Source: Linum tenue (lineage: Eukaryota > Streptophyta > Magnoliopsida > Malpighiales > Linaceae). Taken from it: a stretch of 64,000 bases of DNA. Below the pieces are notes generated by a model. That model saw only the letters and a list, made by a program, of their open reading frames with translations. It was not told where the DNA came from and ran no database searches. Positions 12,526-23,642 of this stretch are shown here, one piece after another (within the stretch, counting starts at the first letter, position 1; the number at the start of each line of letters is the position of its first letter). The stretch lies in the NCBI GenBank assembly GCA_946122785.1, contig CAMGYJ010000002.1, positions 66,241,703 through 66,305,702 of the forward strand, given 5' to 3'. Position numbers and translations under genes: made by a program.

Positions 12526-12955
12526 ATGGCGGCCGGCGTTCTGCTTTGGGTTGTTGGTCCGAAAGAGAATGCCGTCAGTTCCTCCGCTCTACTCGGTCTC
12601 ATACCCAGAGCCGGGACTGGCGGCGGCGTCGCTTCCCAGTTGGGAACTAGGCCCAGGGGCGCCGGCGCAGGCGCTACAAGCCAGAGGCCGAGAATTGCGT
12701 CGTCGATGAATTCGAATAGCGGGGTGTCTGCTGTGTACTCGAGCAGCACCGCCGTTGCTGCGAGCCCGGCAAGATCTTCGGAAGAGAAGGTCTACGAGGT
12801 GGTGCTAAAGCAGGCGGCGCTGGTGAAGGAGCTGCAGAGACGGTCGGCGGAGGAAGAGGCAGTAGCCGGAACGATATCGAATTGGGATCTTCTGAACGAC
12901 GCTTACGATAGGTGCGGCGTGGTCTGCGCCGAGTACGCCAAAACTTTAGGAGCAG
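12526..12955 (+). pseudogene. Captured phytoene synthase exon-1 fragment
   Basis: From an ATG at 12,526 an open frame reads a transit-peptide-like start (MAAGVLLWVVGPKEN), a Ser/Ala/Gly-rich stretch, then SSEEKVYEVVLKQAALVKEL and AYDRCGVVCAEYAKT. These match in order the N-terminus, linker and first catalytic-domain segment of plant phytoene synthase (PSY), the first committed carotenoid enzyme. Similarity stops after EYAKT, where PSY would continue with its substrate-binding motifs, so it cannot be an active enzyme. The frame stays open to 13,260 in unrelated sequence. It lies inside the hAT element on the same strand as the transposase. I judge it a transposon-captured piece rather than a resident gene. 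Confidence 0.75.
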
Positions 12956-13845
12956 CGCCGGCGTGGTCTGCGGTGTGGGCGTTGACAACGCCGATGGGGC
13001 TCGTCGGGCTCCATCACCACCACCGCCGGGCCTCTAGCTCCTTCTCCGAAACCCTGGAGATCCGAATCGACCGGCGTCCGAACCCGGATCGGAGGCAGCA
13101 AGTTCGTCGAAGCCGCCGCCGACGAAGATATGGAAGCCGGGAATGGAACACGATGGTCGCTGTCGCTGACAGCCAAAGTTACACTTTAGTACCTAAAGTT
13201 TTTAAGAAGATAAAAATAGGTCCAGCATCATATGTGGAAAATTACATTTTAATACATTAAAAATTTCTCTTTACATTTTAACACCTAATAAAAAAAACAT
13301 ATACAGGCAGGTCCAAAGAGATGGGTACCCAAGCCCAATCCATACCCAAAAATAAAATCCCAACCCAACTCCACCTACCCAAATCTTACCCAAATCCATA
13401 TAGAATAAATCCATACCCAACCCATATAAATGGGTATAATTGGGTTTGGGCAAAAATACCCATGGGTGGGTAAATTGCCATCCCTAGTTATTATGTGGCT
13501 CGCCAAACGCTCAATATTTGTCTATAATTCTAACTTTGAGACAGATCTACGACTGATGTATCCATCCTTAAAAACTTTGAAAGTATAGTATGTACCTTGG
13601 GGGTGGTGGGGGCCGGGCTTCAATTCTGTCCAAAATCTGGGGTTGTTTGGAAGTTGCGATTGTTAAATAGATGTATTGTTGAGAATGCATGTATAATATT
13701 ATACATGTATTGTCGAATTTGATGCATTATAGAATACAACGTTTGGTATGTGTGATTGTGTATGTCGCATTAGCTAAAAGCTGAGACAAAACAATCTCAA
13801 CTCAACTATCTCAACAATCACAACTAAAAGTTGAGATATAACAAT

Positions 13846-15326
13846 GGCAAAATACACTTGTATAGCCATAATTTTCACGTTTGTGACAAATATAGCCATA
13901 ACTATTCGAAAACACGAAATAGCCACGATTTTAAATGTTGCATGCCAAATCTAGCCATTTCCGTTACAAACTTTAACGGTGTTAATAACTCCGTTAGTTA
14001 GGTTAACGTTAAAGTAACTAGGATGCCAAATCATCAGACACATAAGCGACAACTCATTCATACTTGCCACATAGATGCCATGTCATATTTTAATTAAAAA
14101 ATTAATTTCTCTTTCCTCTCTCCCCCACTCACCTCATGTCCACCACCGACCTCCTCTCCTTTCTTCTTCTCCTTCTTCTACTGGCGACCACAAATCTGGA
14201 AAATTCTTTCCTCTTTTAGAAGGTGAAACAAACAGCTCGGATGGAGAACATGTCTTCTTTATTCTTAGTTCTGCCACCGATTTCTTCTTTCGAGTTTGCG
14301 GCGTCGACGTCGAGGTCACCGGAGTCAGCAACGATTGGTGGATTAGGGATTTTGATTTCAAAATCCACTATCGTCGTCGAAATTGACTGTTAACTTGCAA
14401 TTGAGGGATTCAAAACCCAGGAAACCAAAAAACCCAGGAAACCCAGTACTCTGCGAAGAAGATTGCTGCTCTCTCAATACCCAGCAGCGCGAGCGCCAGA
14501 GAGGAAGCGCATCTCAATACCCTGGCCGCCACGAAGTACGGATGCCGCCTGTACTTGCCGATGGGGAAGACGTCGATGAGGAGGCCCAGAAGCCCTGGAT
14601 GAGGTCGTAGACAACGAAGATCCCGAGGATGAATGTTGGGTTGAGGTTGGAGGACAGTAGTTGTAGCCATTGAAGGGGCTCGAGCAGGATGGATTTGGAG
14701 TTTGAGAGATCACTGGAAACCATCTGGTGGGGCTGCAAATGGGAAGACGCCGGCGTTAATCCGGAGGAGCCAGAGTGCAGGCTCAGCACGGTGGCGTGGG
14801 TAGGCAGGGGAGAATATCTGGATGGTGGTGGGACGCGACGGAGGCAGGGTAAGAAAAGAACAGGGGGTTCAAGAGGAGGAGGGCTCGGAAGCGGCGGGAT
14901 CATCGGAGGAGGTAGAGGAGGGGTCGGAAGCGGCAGGATCATCGGAGGTGGGTTTTCAACCGCCAATGCTCTGATGAGGTTCGGATCCGGGAAGGGGAGT
15001 TGAAACCGGCGATGACAACCGCCACCGTGGGGAAGAGCGGATCTGGAATTGAGAAGAGGGATGCCTTTTTTGTGGCGGAAGAGGAAAAAAGAGAAATTGG
15101 AGAGAGAATAATGAAAAATTAATTAATTATTATTTTATTTTCAGTTAATTCCATCTATATTATTATTGATAAAATATTGACAACTCAGCATTTTCCGTTA
15201 GTCCAGTCATAGCGTTAGATGACACCGTTAAAGAGATGGACGGAATAGGCTATTTTGTGTTTTCAAATAGTTATGGCTATATTTGTCACAAACGTGAAAG
15301 TTATGGCTATACAAGTGTATTTTGCC
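13846..15326. mobile_element. Pack-MULE with long terminal inverted repeats
   Basis: Inverted repeats of about 80 bp start GGCAAAATACACTTGTATAG at the left, with the reverse complement at the right. More broken similarity continues inward through an AACGGTGTTA-type block. An exact 9-bp duplication TATAACAAT lies at 13,837-13,845 and 15,327-15,335, the size typical of Mutator-like elements. There is no transposase. The interior is GC-rich, unlike the AT-rich flanks, and includes host-gene pieces on the minus strand. Confidence 0.9.
14491..14684 (-). pseudogene. Captured folate-biopterin-transporter-like gene pieces
   Basis: Two neighbouring minus-strand frames read EPLQWLQLLSSNLNPTFILG followed by IFVVYDLIQG (about 14,589-14,684), and GLLIDVFPIGKYRRHPYFVA (about 14,491-14,595). 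From memory of the family, these match two parts of plant folate-biopterin transporters (major-facilitator membrane proteins), which in a whole gene are separated by about 45 residues. Here they are joined by a deletion that also shifts the frame. The fragment lies inside the Pack-MULE and has no intact product. The family assignment rests on pattern memory, not on a search. Confidence 0.6.
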
Positions 15327-15335
15327 TATAACAAT

Positions 15336-17770
15336 CACTCAAAATGAGTGATAGTTTCTGGATTGAGGATTTACACCATATTGACCATCAAGTCATCATG
15401 CCAAAACCAAATTGAGTTTTCTCCTCCCGCTTCTTTGTGTGTACATTTTCATATAGCACGGCGTTGTTCATGGATTCTAAGTCCATTTTCCCAGCCCTCC
15501 TAACTGTTTAGGAGTCTTACATTTGTCCCAACTCATTAGCTGTGTACGTTGTTGCTCTTGTCTTGTGTCCCTAACCATATATGAGGCTTCTTCCTTCATT
15601 TTCCATGTCTTCAATTCCTTTTTTTTTATATCCTCCTTTTGATCCATTGTCACTCTATTCACTTTCAGACCTTGGCTCTAGTGTGTATTGGGCTGAAATG
15701 TGTCTCCTTTTATTCTGCAGATATTGTCCAGAGGGACAAATGAATCGGTGGATTTATGAGTTGGATTAGTGGATTGAATTAACATAATCAAGTGACATCT
15801 ATACCTTGTATCATTATAAAAGAATAGAAAGTTTTATACTGAAATGTCATTATAAAAAAATTAGATATCAAAATGTAATTAAAAAATATTTTTCATCAAA
15901 AAATTAAAATATAATTATCATTTCATAATATAAAATGCATGGATACTAAATCATAATTTTTCAACTAGTCCATGAATGTTTTCCCATGAATATATAGATA
16001 CATAACATAACTGAGGAATTTTACAATACTATATAGTATTGATGTTATAGTTTTTTGTTTTTATGATACAACTTGAAATTGTACATTTAACGTTATGGTA
16101 CAACTTCAGATTGTACCTATACTTTTTGTACAAATTATTTTATGGTACAACTTGAACTTGTACCTTTATATAATGGTACAACTTCAAGTTGTGAAGTTAT
16201 ACCATAACATAATGATACAAATCCCTTTATGATACAATCTAAACTTATACATTTAACGTTATGGTACAACTTTAAATTGTATATTAAAACATCAATATTT
16301 TATAGTGCAGCAAAAAGACTAAAAGTGCTCAACAGAACTTTGTTCACGGAGAAAATGAAAAGGAAAATAATAATGTTGAATTGAATTTGACCCCGTCGAG
16401 ATCGCCGGTTATGATCGGCCATGCTCTTCTCATCACCTGACAGATCTCCACGTGGCATACCCACCACGCCTCCGAGCCCGAGGTCCATGCCGGTGAAGAG
16501 ATGATGCCAGCCTAATATTTTTAAAATCCCCCCGCAATTCCCAATCCTCAAATGAAAGAAAAAAATAAAGCAAAAGCAACAAATTAATCATTACATAAAA
16601 TTTAGCCAGTCATCATCTCCTTGTAAACATAAAACCTAAATTCAAAAAAATAAACATAAATAAATATACATAAACCTAACCAAAGAAACACCTAAAAATT
16701 GGAAAATAACAATCCAAATTCGAAATTAGAATAATACTAGAAAGGAAGAATGTCTCAGACTCTCAGTGTTAGCATTTGGATTAGTACGATATATGTTTGT
16801 GCTCAATCCTCTTTTTTTTTCTTTTTTTTTTGTCGAATAGTGTTCAATTCTCATAACAGATAATTCAAAAAACTTTGAATAGAAACTGATATAACTATAA
16901 TTATGACTCTTTCATTCTAAAAAAATTATGATTATTCATGAGCCTAAAATCAACGATGTCAAATTGGTTTATACTTTTATGTCGGTTTAGCAAGTGAAAT
17001 GATTCGACTGGTGGTATTATCAGTATGTGTCAGTTTAAGTTGGTTTAACAAAATATATATAAAAATGTGAAGAACTATTAACATCAAATGAATTAAATCA
17101 TACAGAAGATGATTTACTTACGATCAATATTCATATTTAAATAATACACAATATTTTAAAATAAAATAACAAATACTTTCAATATTTAATGTCGATATTT
17201 AAACGTTTATACTTGAATCCATAAAATAACATCGAAATATAACTTCTAAATTCATAAAAATAAATAATAAATTAAATTTTATCAATTATAAAACGATATC
17301 ATTTTGCTTAAACATCGTAATTCGATCATACCAATAGTGTTCATACTGATTTCATAACTGACTAGTTCAACCGACGAACACACCATCACAACCATTGTCG
17401 AAATACATCCATTGTCGAAATACATCGATCATTTTTTATCATACGCGGGAAAAAAAATGAAGGAAAGAAAGAGATAATATATGTATATGAATCTATGCAC
17501 GTAAAAAGAGAAGAGAGGGAATTCAATTGAATAGAAATAGATCAGTTTAATTAATTCATCGGGGGAAAATAAAAATTAGACGAGTTTAGTTGGGAAACGT
17601 CAAACGAGAGAGTGGCTGGCCGAGGGAGGCAGAGCACCCGGCCGCGGCCCCCATATTATACAAACAAGATATATAAAAAATATATTATTTTTAAAACCCC
17701 TACCCTTCCCTTCCCTTCCAAATTACCCTTTCTCTTTAATTTTCCCACTTCTATCATCAATTCATCATCT
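15336..17770. other. AT-rich intergenic DNA
   Basis: No gene was recognised. It contains a cluster of palindromic TACAACTT/AAGTTGTA motifs (listed separately) and long A/T tracts. Short frames around 15.5-15.8 and 16.3-16.55 kb have no supporting features. Confidence 0.5.
16055..16290. repeat. Dispersed palindromic GTACAACTT motif cluster
   Basis: At least five imperfect copies of a 20-25-bp motif of the form tatggtacaacttgaa(c/a)ttgtac occur at irregular 30-50-bp spacing. Each copy is nearly self-complementary and could form a small hairpin. Confidence 0.65.
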
Positions 17771-17771
17771 T

Positions 17772-17787
17772 CATATATATATATTTA
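17772..17787 (+). promoter_or_regulatory. TATA-box candidate of the PADRE gene
   Basis: TATATATATATTTATT lies about 160 bp upstream of the start codon at 17,948. It is followed by the CT-rich leader (tctttctcctccctccctctc) common in plant 5' UTRs. Confidence 0.5.
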
Positions 17788-17947
17788 TTCTCAGTCTTCT
17801 TCTTCTGGCTTGGCTCCGTAATACTAGCAAATCGCAGAGCTGTCCAGAAAGAGACTTTCTCCTCCCTCCCTCTCTCTTTATCCCTTCTCCCCTTCCTTCA
17901 CTTTCCCCTCCCCACACCAGAAAGCAAGAGAGAAAGTAGCGACAGAG

Positions 17948-18728
17948 ATGGGGAATTGCCAGGCGATCGATGCGGCAGCGCTGGTGATACAGCATCCCTG
18001 CGGCAAGATAGAGAGGATGTACTGGCCCGTCACCGCCAGTGAAATCATGAGGCTCAACCCAGGCCATTACGTCTCTCTCATAATCCCACTCCCCAGGCCT
18101 CCTACCGCTCCCGGCGACGACCACAAGGTGGTTTCTGCGGCCACGGCGGCGGTTCAGTTCACCAGAGTCAAGCTTCTCCGGCCAACTGATACTCTGGCTC
18201 TTGGCCATGCCTACCGCCTCGTCACCACTCAAGGTAAATTCACAATCACAAACCAAGCTTTCTACTTTCTTTTCTGGGTTTCCACGGTTCTCATCTTCCG
18301 GTTTCTGGGTTGGGTTGGTTTTATTTTCCCTTCCCCCAGAGGTAGTGAAGGTTCTTCGGGCCAAGAAGTCTGCCAAAATGAAGAAACAGGAGGCTGAGCC
18401 TTGTGAGAAACCAGAGGCTATTTTGTCAGATAAGCAGAGTTCAGATAGCAGGAAATCTAACTCGGACAAGGACTTCCACTTCCAGGTATCATCATACTCC
18501 TCCAGACTTGTTCGCCCTCTCACAGTGATGACGACAAGGATTTTGATTTCCCCTGTTTTATCAATCCCTGTAATCATTGTTTTCTTTTTCTCTTTTCCCC
18601 TCCAGTTCCAGTTCCAGGCAAGCAAACAAGGAAGTCATCGGCGAAGGGCAGCGCCAGTTAACCCATCTGCACTGAGATCCAAGTCATGGCGGCCAACATT
18701 ACACAGCATCTCAGAGGCTGCAAGCTGA
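17948..18728 (+). CDS. PADRE (DUF4228) domain protein
   Basis: Exons 17,948-18,233, 18,340-18,485 and 18,606-18,728 join in frame to about 184 residues. The start MGNCQAIDAAALVIQHPCGK is the usual N-terminus of plant PADRE/DUF4228 proteins. MGNC also allows N-myristoylation. A basic region (VLRAKKSAKMKK) and the ending SWRPTLHSISEAAS are typical C-terminal family motifs. The second intron is 120 bp and stays open in frame, so a retained-intron form adding 40 residues is possible. Family members are small plant proteins responsive to pathogens and abiotic stress, with unknown biochemistry. A 284-codon frame on the opposite strand is a shadow. Confidence 0.85.
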
Positions 18729-19199
18729 ACTCATCTCCCCTCTTGTATCCAGAAATTCCCCCCCATGGCAGATGGCTCCATAATGATGGGAAGAGACTGG
18801 TAAAAAAAACTAGTCAATCCGGAATAGAGAAAAAGATGTTATAAAGGAATGTTTATAAGGAGAAAAGGGAATCTCTCCCCCCTTCCTCCCTAAACAATAT
18901 AGATGGATTTCCTGTTACTTGACGGAAAGAGCTACCTTTCCCCCTCCTTTCTTCCTGTACAGCCAGCCACGAGAGAAAGCAAAAAGAAAAGAAGAAGAAA
19001 AAGTAGAGAAAAGAAAAAGGAATGGATTCTGACACAGTACTTACTTACCCGTGTTCTTTTGCAAAGTACATATATATTTTTACCCTGCCTGTTACGTGTG
19101 GAGTAGGAATGGTAGTACCATCGATGACACAGATTCACCCAAGAGAGGGAATCGAAAATAAAGAAGAGAAGACAGATGGAAGGTTAATCAATGTGCGCG

Positions 19200-22100
19200 T
19201 TAATGACGATGGGGAGGTGGGTTTGATGAGTTCCAAACTTGCCAATCCTGATCCACATGATTTTGAGCCCACAGAAGAGCAGCTCTTGCTGCCATGGCCG
19301 CTCCCGCTCCTGCCAATTTCTTGTCCTTGAGAGCTACTAACATATCTGTAAATGGCTCCACCAATAATGTCCCAGGCCCTCCATACTCCTTGTGCAAGAA
19401 CTCACTGAATATCTGCTTCCATTACCACAAAAAGATAACCAATGATAACAGTAATAAGAGCTGGGCTCAACAGATGGAAAACTCATAATGGCTGGCCTCT
19501 GCATCTTACTCAAAAAGCTATAGCTAGCCTAACATGGAGTCGTGCAGATGGCATAAACATTGTTAAACAGATAGGACATTTGTTAAAAAAGAATAATAGT
19601 AATGCCAAGATTTGGGCCTAGCAAGCAAATAGCATGCACAAAAAGCTAGAAACAATTGATTGAAGTTGTCTTTGAAATGCCAGCTTTTTAATTTTGTTGT
19701 GAAGCCACACGTAGTTCCATCCCAGTAGTACTCGTCTTTGGGAGGGAGGGAAACGGGCCATGGCCATCAATTATTCAAAGCCAAGACAGCACTAGGTTCC
19801 AACCAAATCACAACCCTACTGCTCTAAAAGGAGATTTGACAAATTTTGCACACTCAGAAAGATAAAAGCAAGCAAAATAAATAAAAAGAGGCAGCTTATA
19901 GCAGAAATGGAAAATATGGCACGAAATGATTGGATACAACTTTCATAAGAATTGAAACTAAAGATTCCGTATTAAATGGTTATTGTTCTATGATTTCATT
20001 TCAAATTCTTGTTTACAAAATAATCACAACTATAAATTACCTAAACTATAACACTAAAATAAAAACAAATATTGGTGATCATCTTGTCGTTTTCAGCAGG
20101 CCATGCAAATCTCTAGACTCTAATGGTTCATATAAATTCATCTCAACAAGTAAATTGCTGGCCGGCGGCATCCTTACTAAGAATGCCTCCGATCTCCACG
20201 TCGACTCATTCTTCTCTGAAATCCCCCGTCAGCAATATATGTATTTTTTTATATACGAAAAGAATTAGCAACAAAGTATGCCATGGCTGTTCCATTTGTC
20301 TCATCAGTGGGATGCAGATAACAATTTCTAGCTTTTCACGATGAGATAATGACCATCTCCCCGGCCGGTATAAAAACAATTAAGCAGATATGCATATGAT
20401 CAACTAACTTCATCTGCGACAAGCATATGCAACCAAAAAACTTGCCCACGGGCGGCACACAGAAGAAGGGCTTGACGCCAACAACAAGCTTCCAGGTGGA
20501 AGACTACAAAACTGTAGCAAAAATTGGCTAGCTAAGCAGGATTCTGTCTTTCAAAATCACCCGATTAGGCTCAAAAAAGATGAGACAAAAAGTTGTGTTT
20601 ATCAAAGTTCCTCCTCATCAAATTAAACATTGATAATGTGAAAAGTAGTGAAATCTCCCCGCCGACTAATCAAAATGCTCAAACCGGAAGCAAGAAGGAA
20701 GCATAGATGGCGGATTTCAAATGGGGAGAAGTGCAAGTTTTCAGAGACATTTCATTTCAAAGTCACCATTTATTGTACGTACGTTCCAGGACCACCACAG
20801 TGAGACACGGATCACATGGAAAGCCAACATCAAGAAAAGCCAGGAAGAAGAATAAAATTATTGAGGAAACTGACGGGACAACTAGAAGTTTGTCTCAGGC
20901 CCTCTAGTTTATTCTTATTATAGGTTCGTCACTTTGAGATAGGGGACTGATTCCACCCAATTTTGCTTTCATGCTCACAATCTATGAGAATGTGCTCACA
21001 AAGGCACCCAACCGTGCATCTTTGTAAGCACGTTCTCACAGGTGTTATGTGAGCATCATAGTTGGGTTGCCACTTGCCACCCATCTTACCGAAGTTTGTA
21101 CCAAATAAGTCAGCAAAATGATGTTTAGTGCAAAATTGGGATTTAACGTTAGTACATGATATGTTGTTCAAATACTACTAAAATAGGATGATAAATTCAA
21201 CCGGTATGTATAATGATACAATGTCGATCAAAACTTGTGGACAAACTGCTAGTAAGCAGTTTGATTGCGTTCTACTAACAAACATAGATATTTACTATTA
21301 CATAAATGAGTGTACCATTATATAGGTCTAACTCGGTCAGCCAACACAGTAAGTATCACAAGCCATGCTGATCCAACGTCACAACAGTGACATTCTGCTA
21401 ACAACTGTATACGGGGCTAGGCCTAGGGGTTTCTCAACTGCACTAAACTACAACAGCTTGCATTTATGTCACAGGTTAACCAGAAGATTCGTATAAGATA
21501 CACACATGACACATACACAGTCTAAAAAGTCGAAAAACTTGCCCACGATTCTGCCCAAGAGGGCAGTAGACCAATAAATGCTAATCTGGGCAATTTTTTA
21601 CTTTTTGATCGATGGAGCTATGAAGGGTGTGGCAATATAAACAGAGAGGAGGAGTGTTGACCCGAAATGACGGTCCCAGCTACTAATTACAGGATGAACA
21701 GTTCCATCAAATCCCACAAAAGTTTCAAGCAAGTCTAGCCTAGACCTATACTAAATGGGAGAGTGTATTTCTTAGATCTATTTTCTACACACACTGAAAT
21801 CTCACATCAAGCGCTTAAACCATCAATATCAGAGCCGGCTTGAGCTAATAAGTTCAGGATAGGCCTAGTGGTTTGACAGGTCCAGCAATACCACAAAAGT
21901 TCAAACAAACCCATCTTATCTAATAAATGAATTTGGAATCAATCAAACACTCAACTTTGCCAGGCTTAACATCAAAGTCTACGATACTTCTATCTAGTTC
22001 ATACGTCAACGCCAAGTATGTGATATGGTAGAAAAGATGCATAAGAACTTCCGCTGGCGCATTTCCTCGATCAGGTTGTGGGCAAGAATCTGTGGACGGG

Positions 22101-22690
22101 CTCAATCCTACTTATCCATACAAAAAACACACCACAAAAAGCCACTCCTTAAAACAATACCTAACTGGAAACCATCTACATTAACGATCGAAGCAAACAA
22201 ACCAAAAGGGACGAATTCAAGTAGAAGTAGACAAAGAAAAGCAACAAGCTTTCGATTACCTCGGCGCAAACATCCACGACTTGTTCAACCTCGTCACCGA
22301 ATGTTTGCTTCTCCTTCACCAGCTTCTTCATCAGCTCGCTCCGGAACTTCTGGGTCTCCTAAAAATCGCAAGGCGACGTCAATACCAAATAGCGGAAACT
22401 CCAAAAATTGACAATTTCAGAAACCTAATAAAGCACAGAAAAAGCTGCTTACTTACTCTTTTGGCGAAATCGGGATCTGGGTCAGGGTAAACGTACTTCT
22501 GGAGCGGAGTGGTGGCTCCGACGAGGTTTCTGGAGCAAGGTACTATTGAAGAAGGACGGGCGCCAAAGGTGGATTGAGAAAGGAAGCGCCATATTTGGAT
22601 AGGAGGGCTGCGGGAGGGTGGAGATTTGGCGGGAGAGAAGGCTAGTGGAGGAGGATGAGGGAGCAGAGAACCGGTGTACGGAACCGCCAT
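19200..22690 (-). CDS. PRIN2-like plastid protein (paralogue)
   Basis: Three exons (22,457-22,690; 22,260-22,358; 19,200-19,412), all phase 0, give about 181 residues. A Ser/Pro-rich transit-peptide-like start is followed by YPDPDPDFAKR, a helical charged segment (ETQKFRSELMKKLVKEKQTF) and the conserved end EYGGPGTLLVEPFTDMLVAL...WAQNHVDQDW. It shares exon structure and motifs with the gene at 29,530-30,697, but its C-terminus is distinct (ends NPPPHRH). PRIN2 is a plastid protein linked to redox control of plastid-encoded RNA polymerase, and this diverged copy is likely also plastid-targeted. The second intron is about 2.85 kb. An upstream in-frame ATG at 22,723 would add 11 residues. I chose 22,690 because the transit-like sequence starts there. 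Confidence 0.8.
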
Positions 22691-22823
22691 TTTCCGTAGC
22701 GAGCTGAGAATGGACCCGTCCAATCCATTGATTTTAATCCCCGAGTTTTCAGGGCCTCATAGAAATCAAGGCCCAACAATTTTAAACCCAAGTAAACACT
22801 CACTGTTCGACAACGGGCTGGAC

Positions 22824-23634
22824 TAGGGGTGGGCAACAATTTCATCCGTTTGAAATCGGTATCTAATCCCATTTATAGAGGAAACTTCATCCCATGTCCC
22901 GAACCCGTATGGGTTAACGGGTACTCGTTACCTGTATGGGACGGATAGCGGGTAACCATACTACCCGTATATACACCCGTTCAACTGATGACTAAACCTA
23001 AAGCCCAAAGAAATTTAACACACAATTAAACAATTGAAGAGAGTTAAAGAGAAATTTACTATCAAATAATGAGAAAACTACTGTTTAAACAACACCAAAT
23101 TAACATAAAAAGAAGTATCCTGTATATATATTTGAATCTCTCTCCTTTCCTTTTTCTCCCCATGAAACATTCTATTATAAGTTGACCACAACTAACCTCA
23201 TCTTTCAATACATGTTGCACTATATAATTTAATTACATGCATTACAGTACCAAAACTCATTCTTTCATGCATCCCTACCAGGCTACCACCAATATCACGG
23301 CTCAAATCTATCAATATATATCACCATCACCCTAACTGCATGCATTCTCTCCAAAGCAATGGTAGTGAAAATAACGGAGGAGCCGCCGTCACCACCAGTA
23401 GAATCAGCCACCACCTCCAATTAAACAAATGTCAATAACAAGTTACTTATACAAACGAGATTAAAGGGTACCCGTACTACCAAACTGAGTATTAACGGGT
23501 AACTCGTGGGTACCCAATGTAGAATTCATAAATCTAAAGACCCATCCCGTATAAAAAATTACGGGTATTTGGGTACCTGTAATCCTAAAAAAATGGGACG
23601 GGTACTCATACCCATTTCCCGTTGCCCACCCCTA
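22824..23634. mobile_element. Non-autonomous hAT element (811 bp)
   Basis: Perfect 14-bp terminal inverted repeats TAGGGGTGGGCAAC / GTTGCCCACCCCTA are flanked by an exact 8-bp duplication GGCTGGAC (22,816-22,823 and 23,635-23,642). Subterminal ACCCGTA/TACGGGT motifs are repeated at both ends. There is no coding capacity. It lies about 130 bp upstream of the PRIN2-like start codon, in that gene's promoter region. Confidence 0.9.
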
Positions 23635-23642
23635 GGCTGGAC

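Larger units (their letters stand above)
8210..13486 (+). mobile_element. Ac-like hAT transposon carrying a captured gene piece
   Basis: The left end starts TAGGCTTGGCAATTATACCC and the right end closes GGGTAAATTGCCATCCCTA, inverted repeats of the Ac kind (Ac ends resemble CAGGGATG and CATCCCTA). Both subterminal regions are crowded with ACCCA/TGGGT motifs, typical transposase-binding clusters. Inside are, in order, a GC-rich leader, a BED-finger hAT transposase gene and a plus-strand phytoene-synthase-like segment. The flanking 8-mers (ttcacggt and gttattat) do not match, so the target duplication is lost, or one end belongs to a different copy. Confidence 0.75.

Noticed and set aside
12956..13260. 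Continuation of the phytoene-synthase-like frame
   Set aside because: After EYAKT the sequence loses all PSY similarity and becomes low-complexity. The frame stays open by composition.
14075..14386. 103-codon plus frame inside the Pack-MULE
   Set aside because: Ser/Pro-rich low-complexity sequence with no domain, on the strand opposite the recognised captured fragments.
17771..18625. 284-codon minus-strand open frame
   Set aside because: It lies antisense to the PADRE exons and introns, has no recognisable domain and ends in low-complexity basic sequence. The plus-strand gene explains the region.
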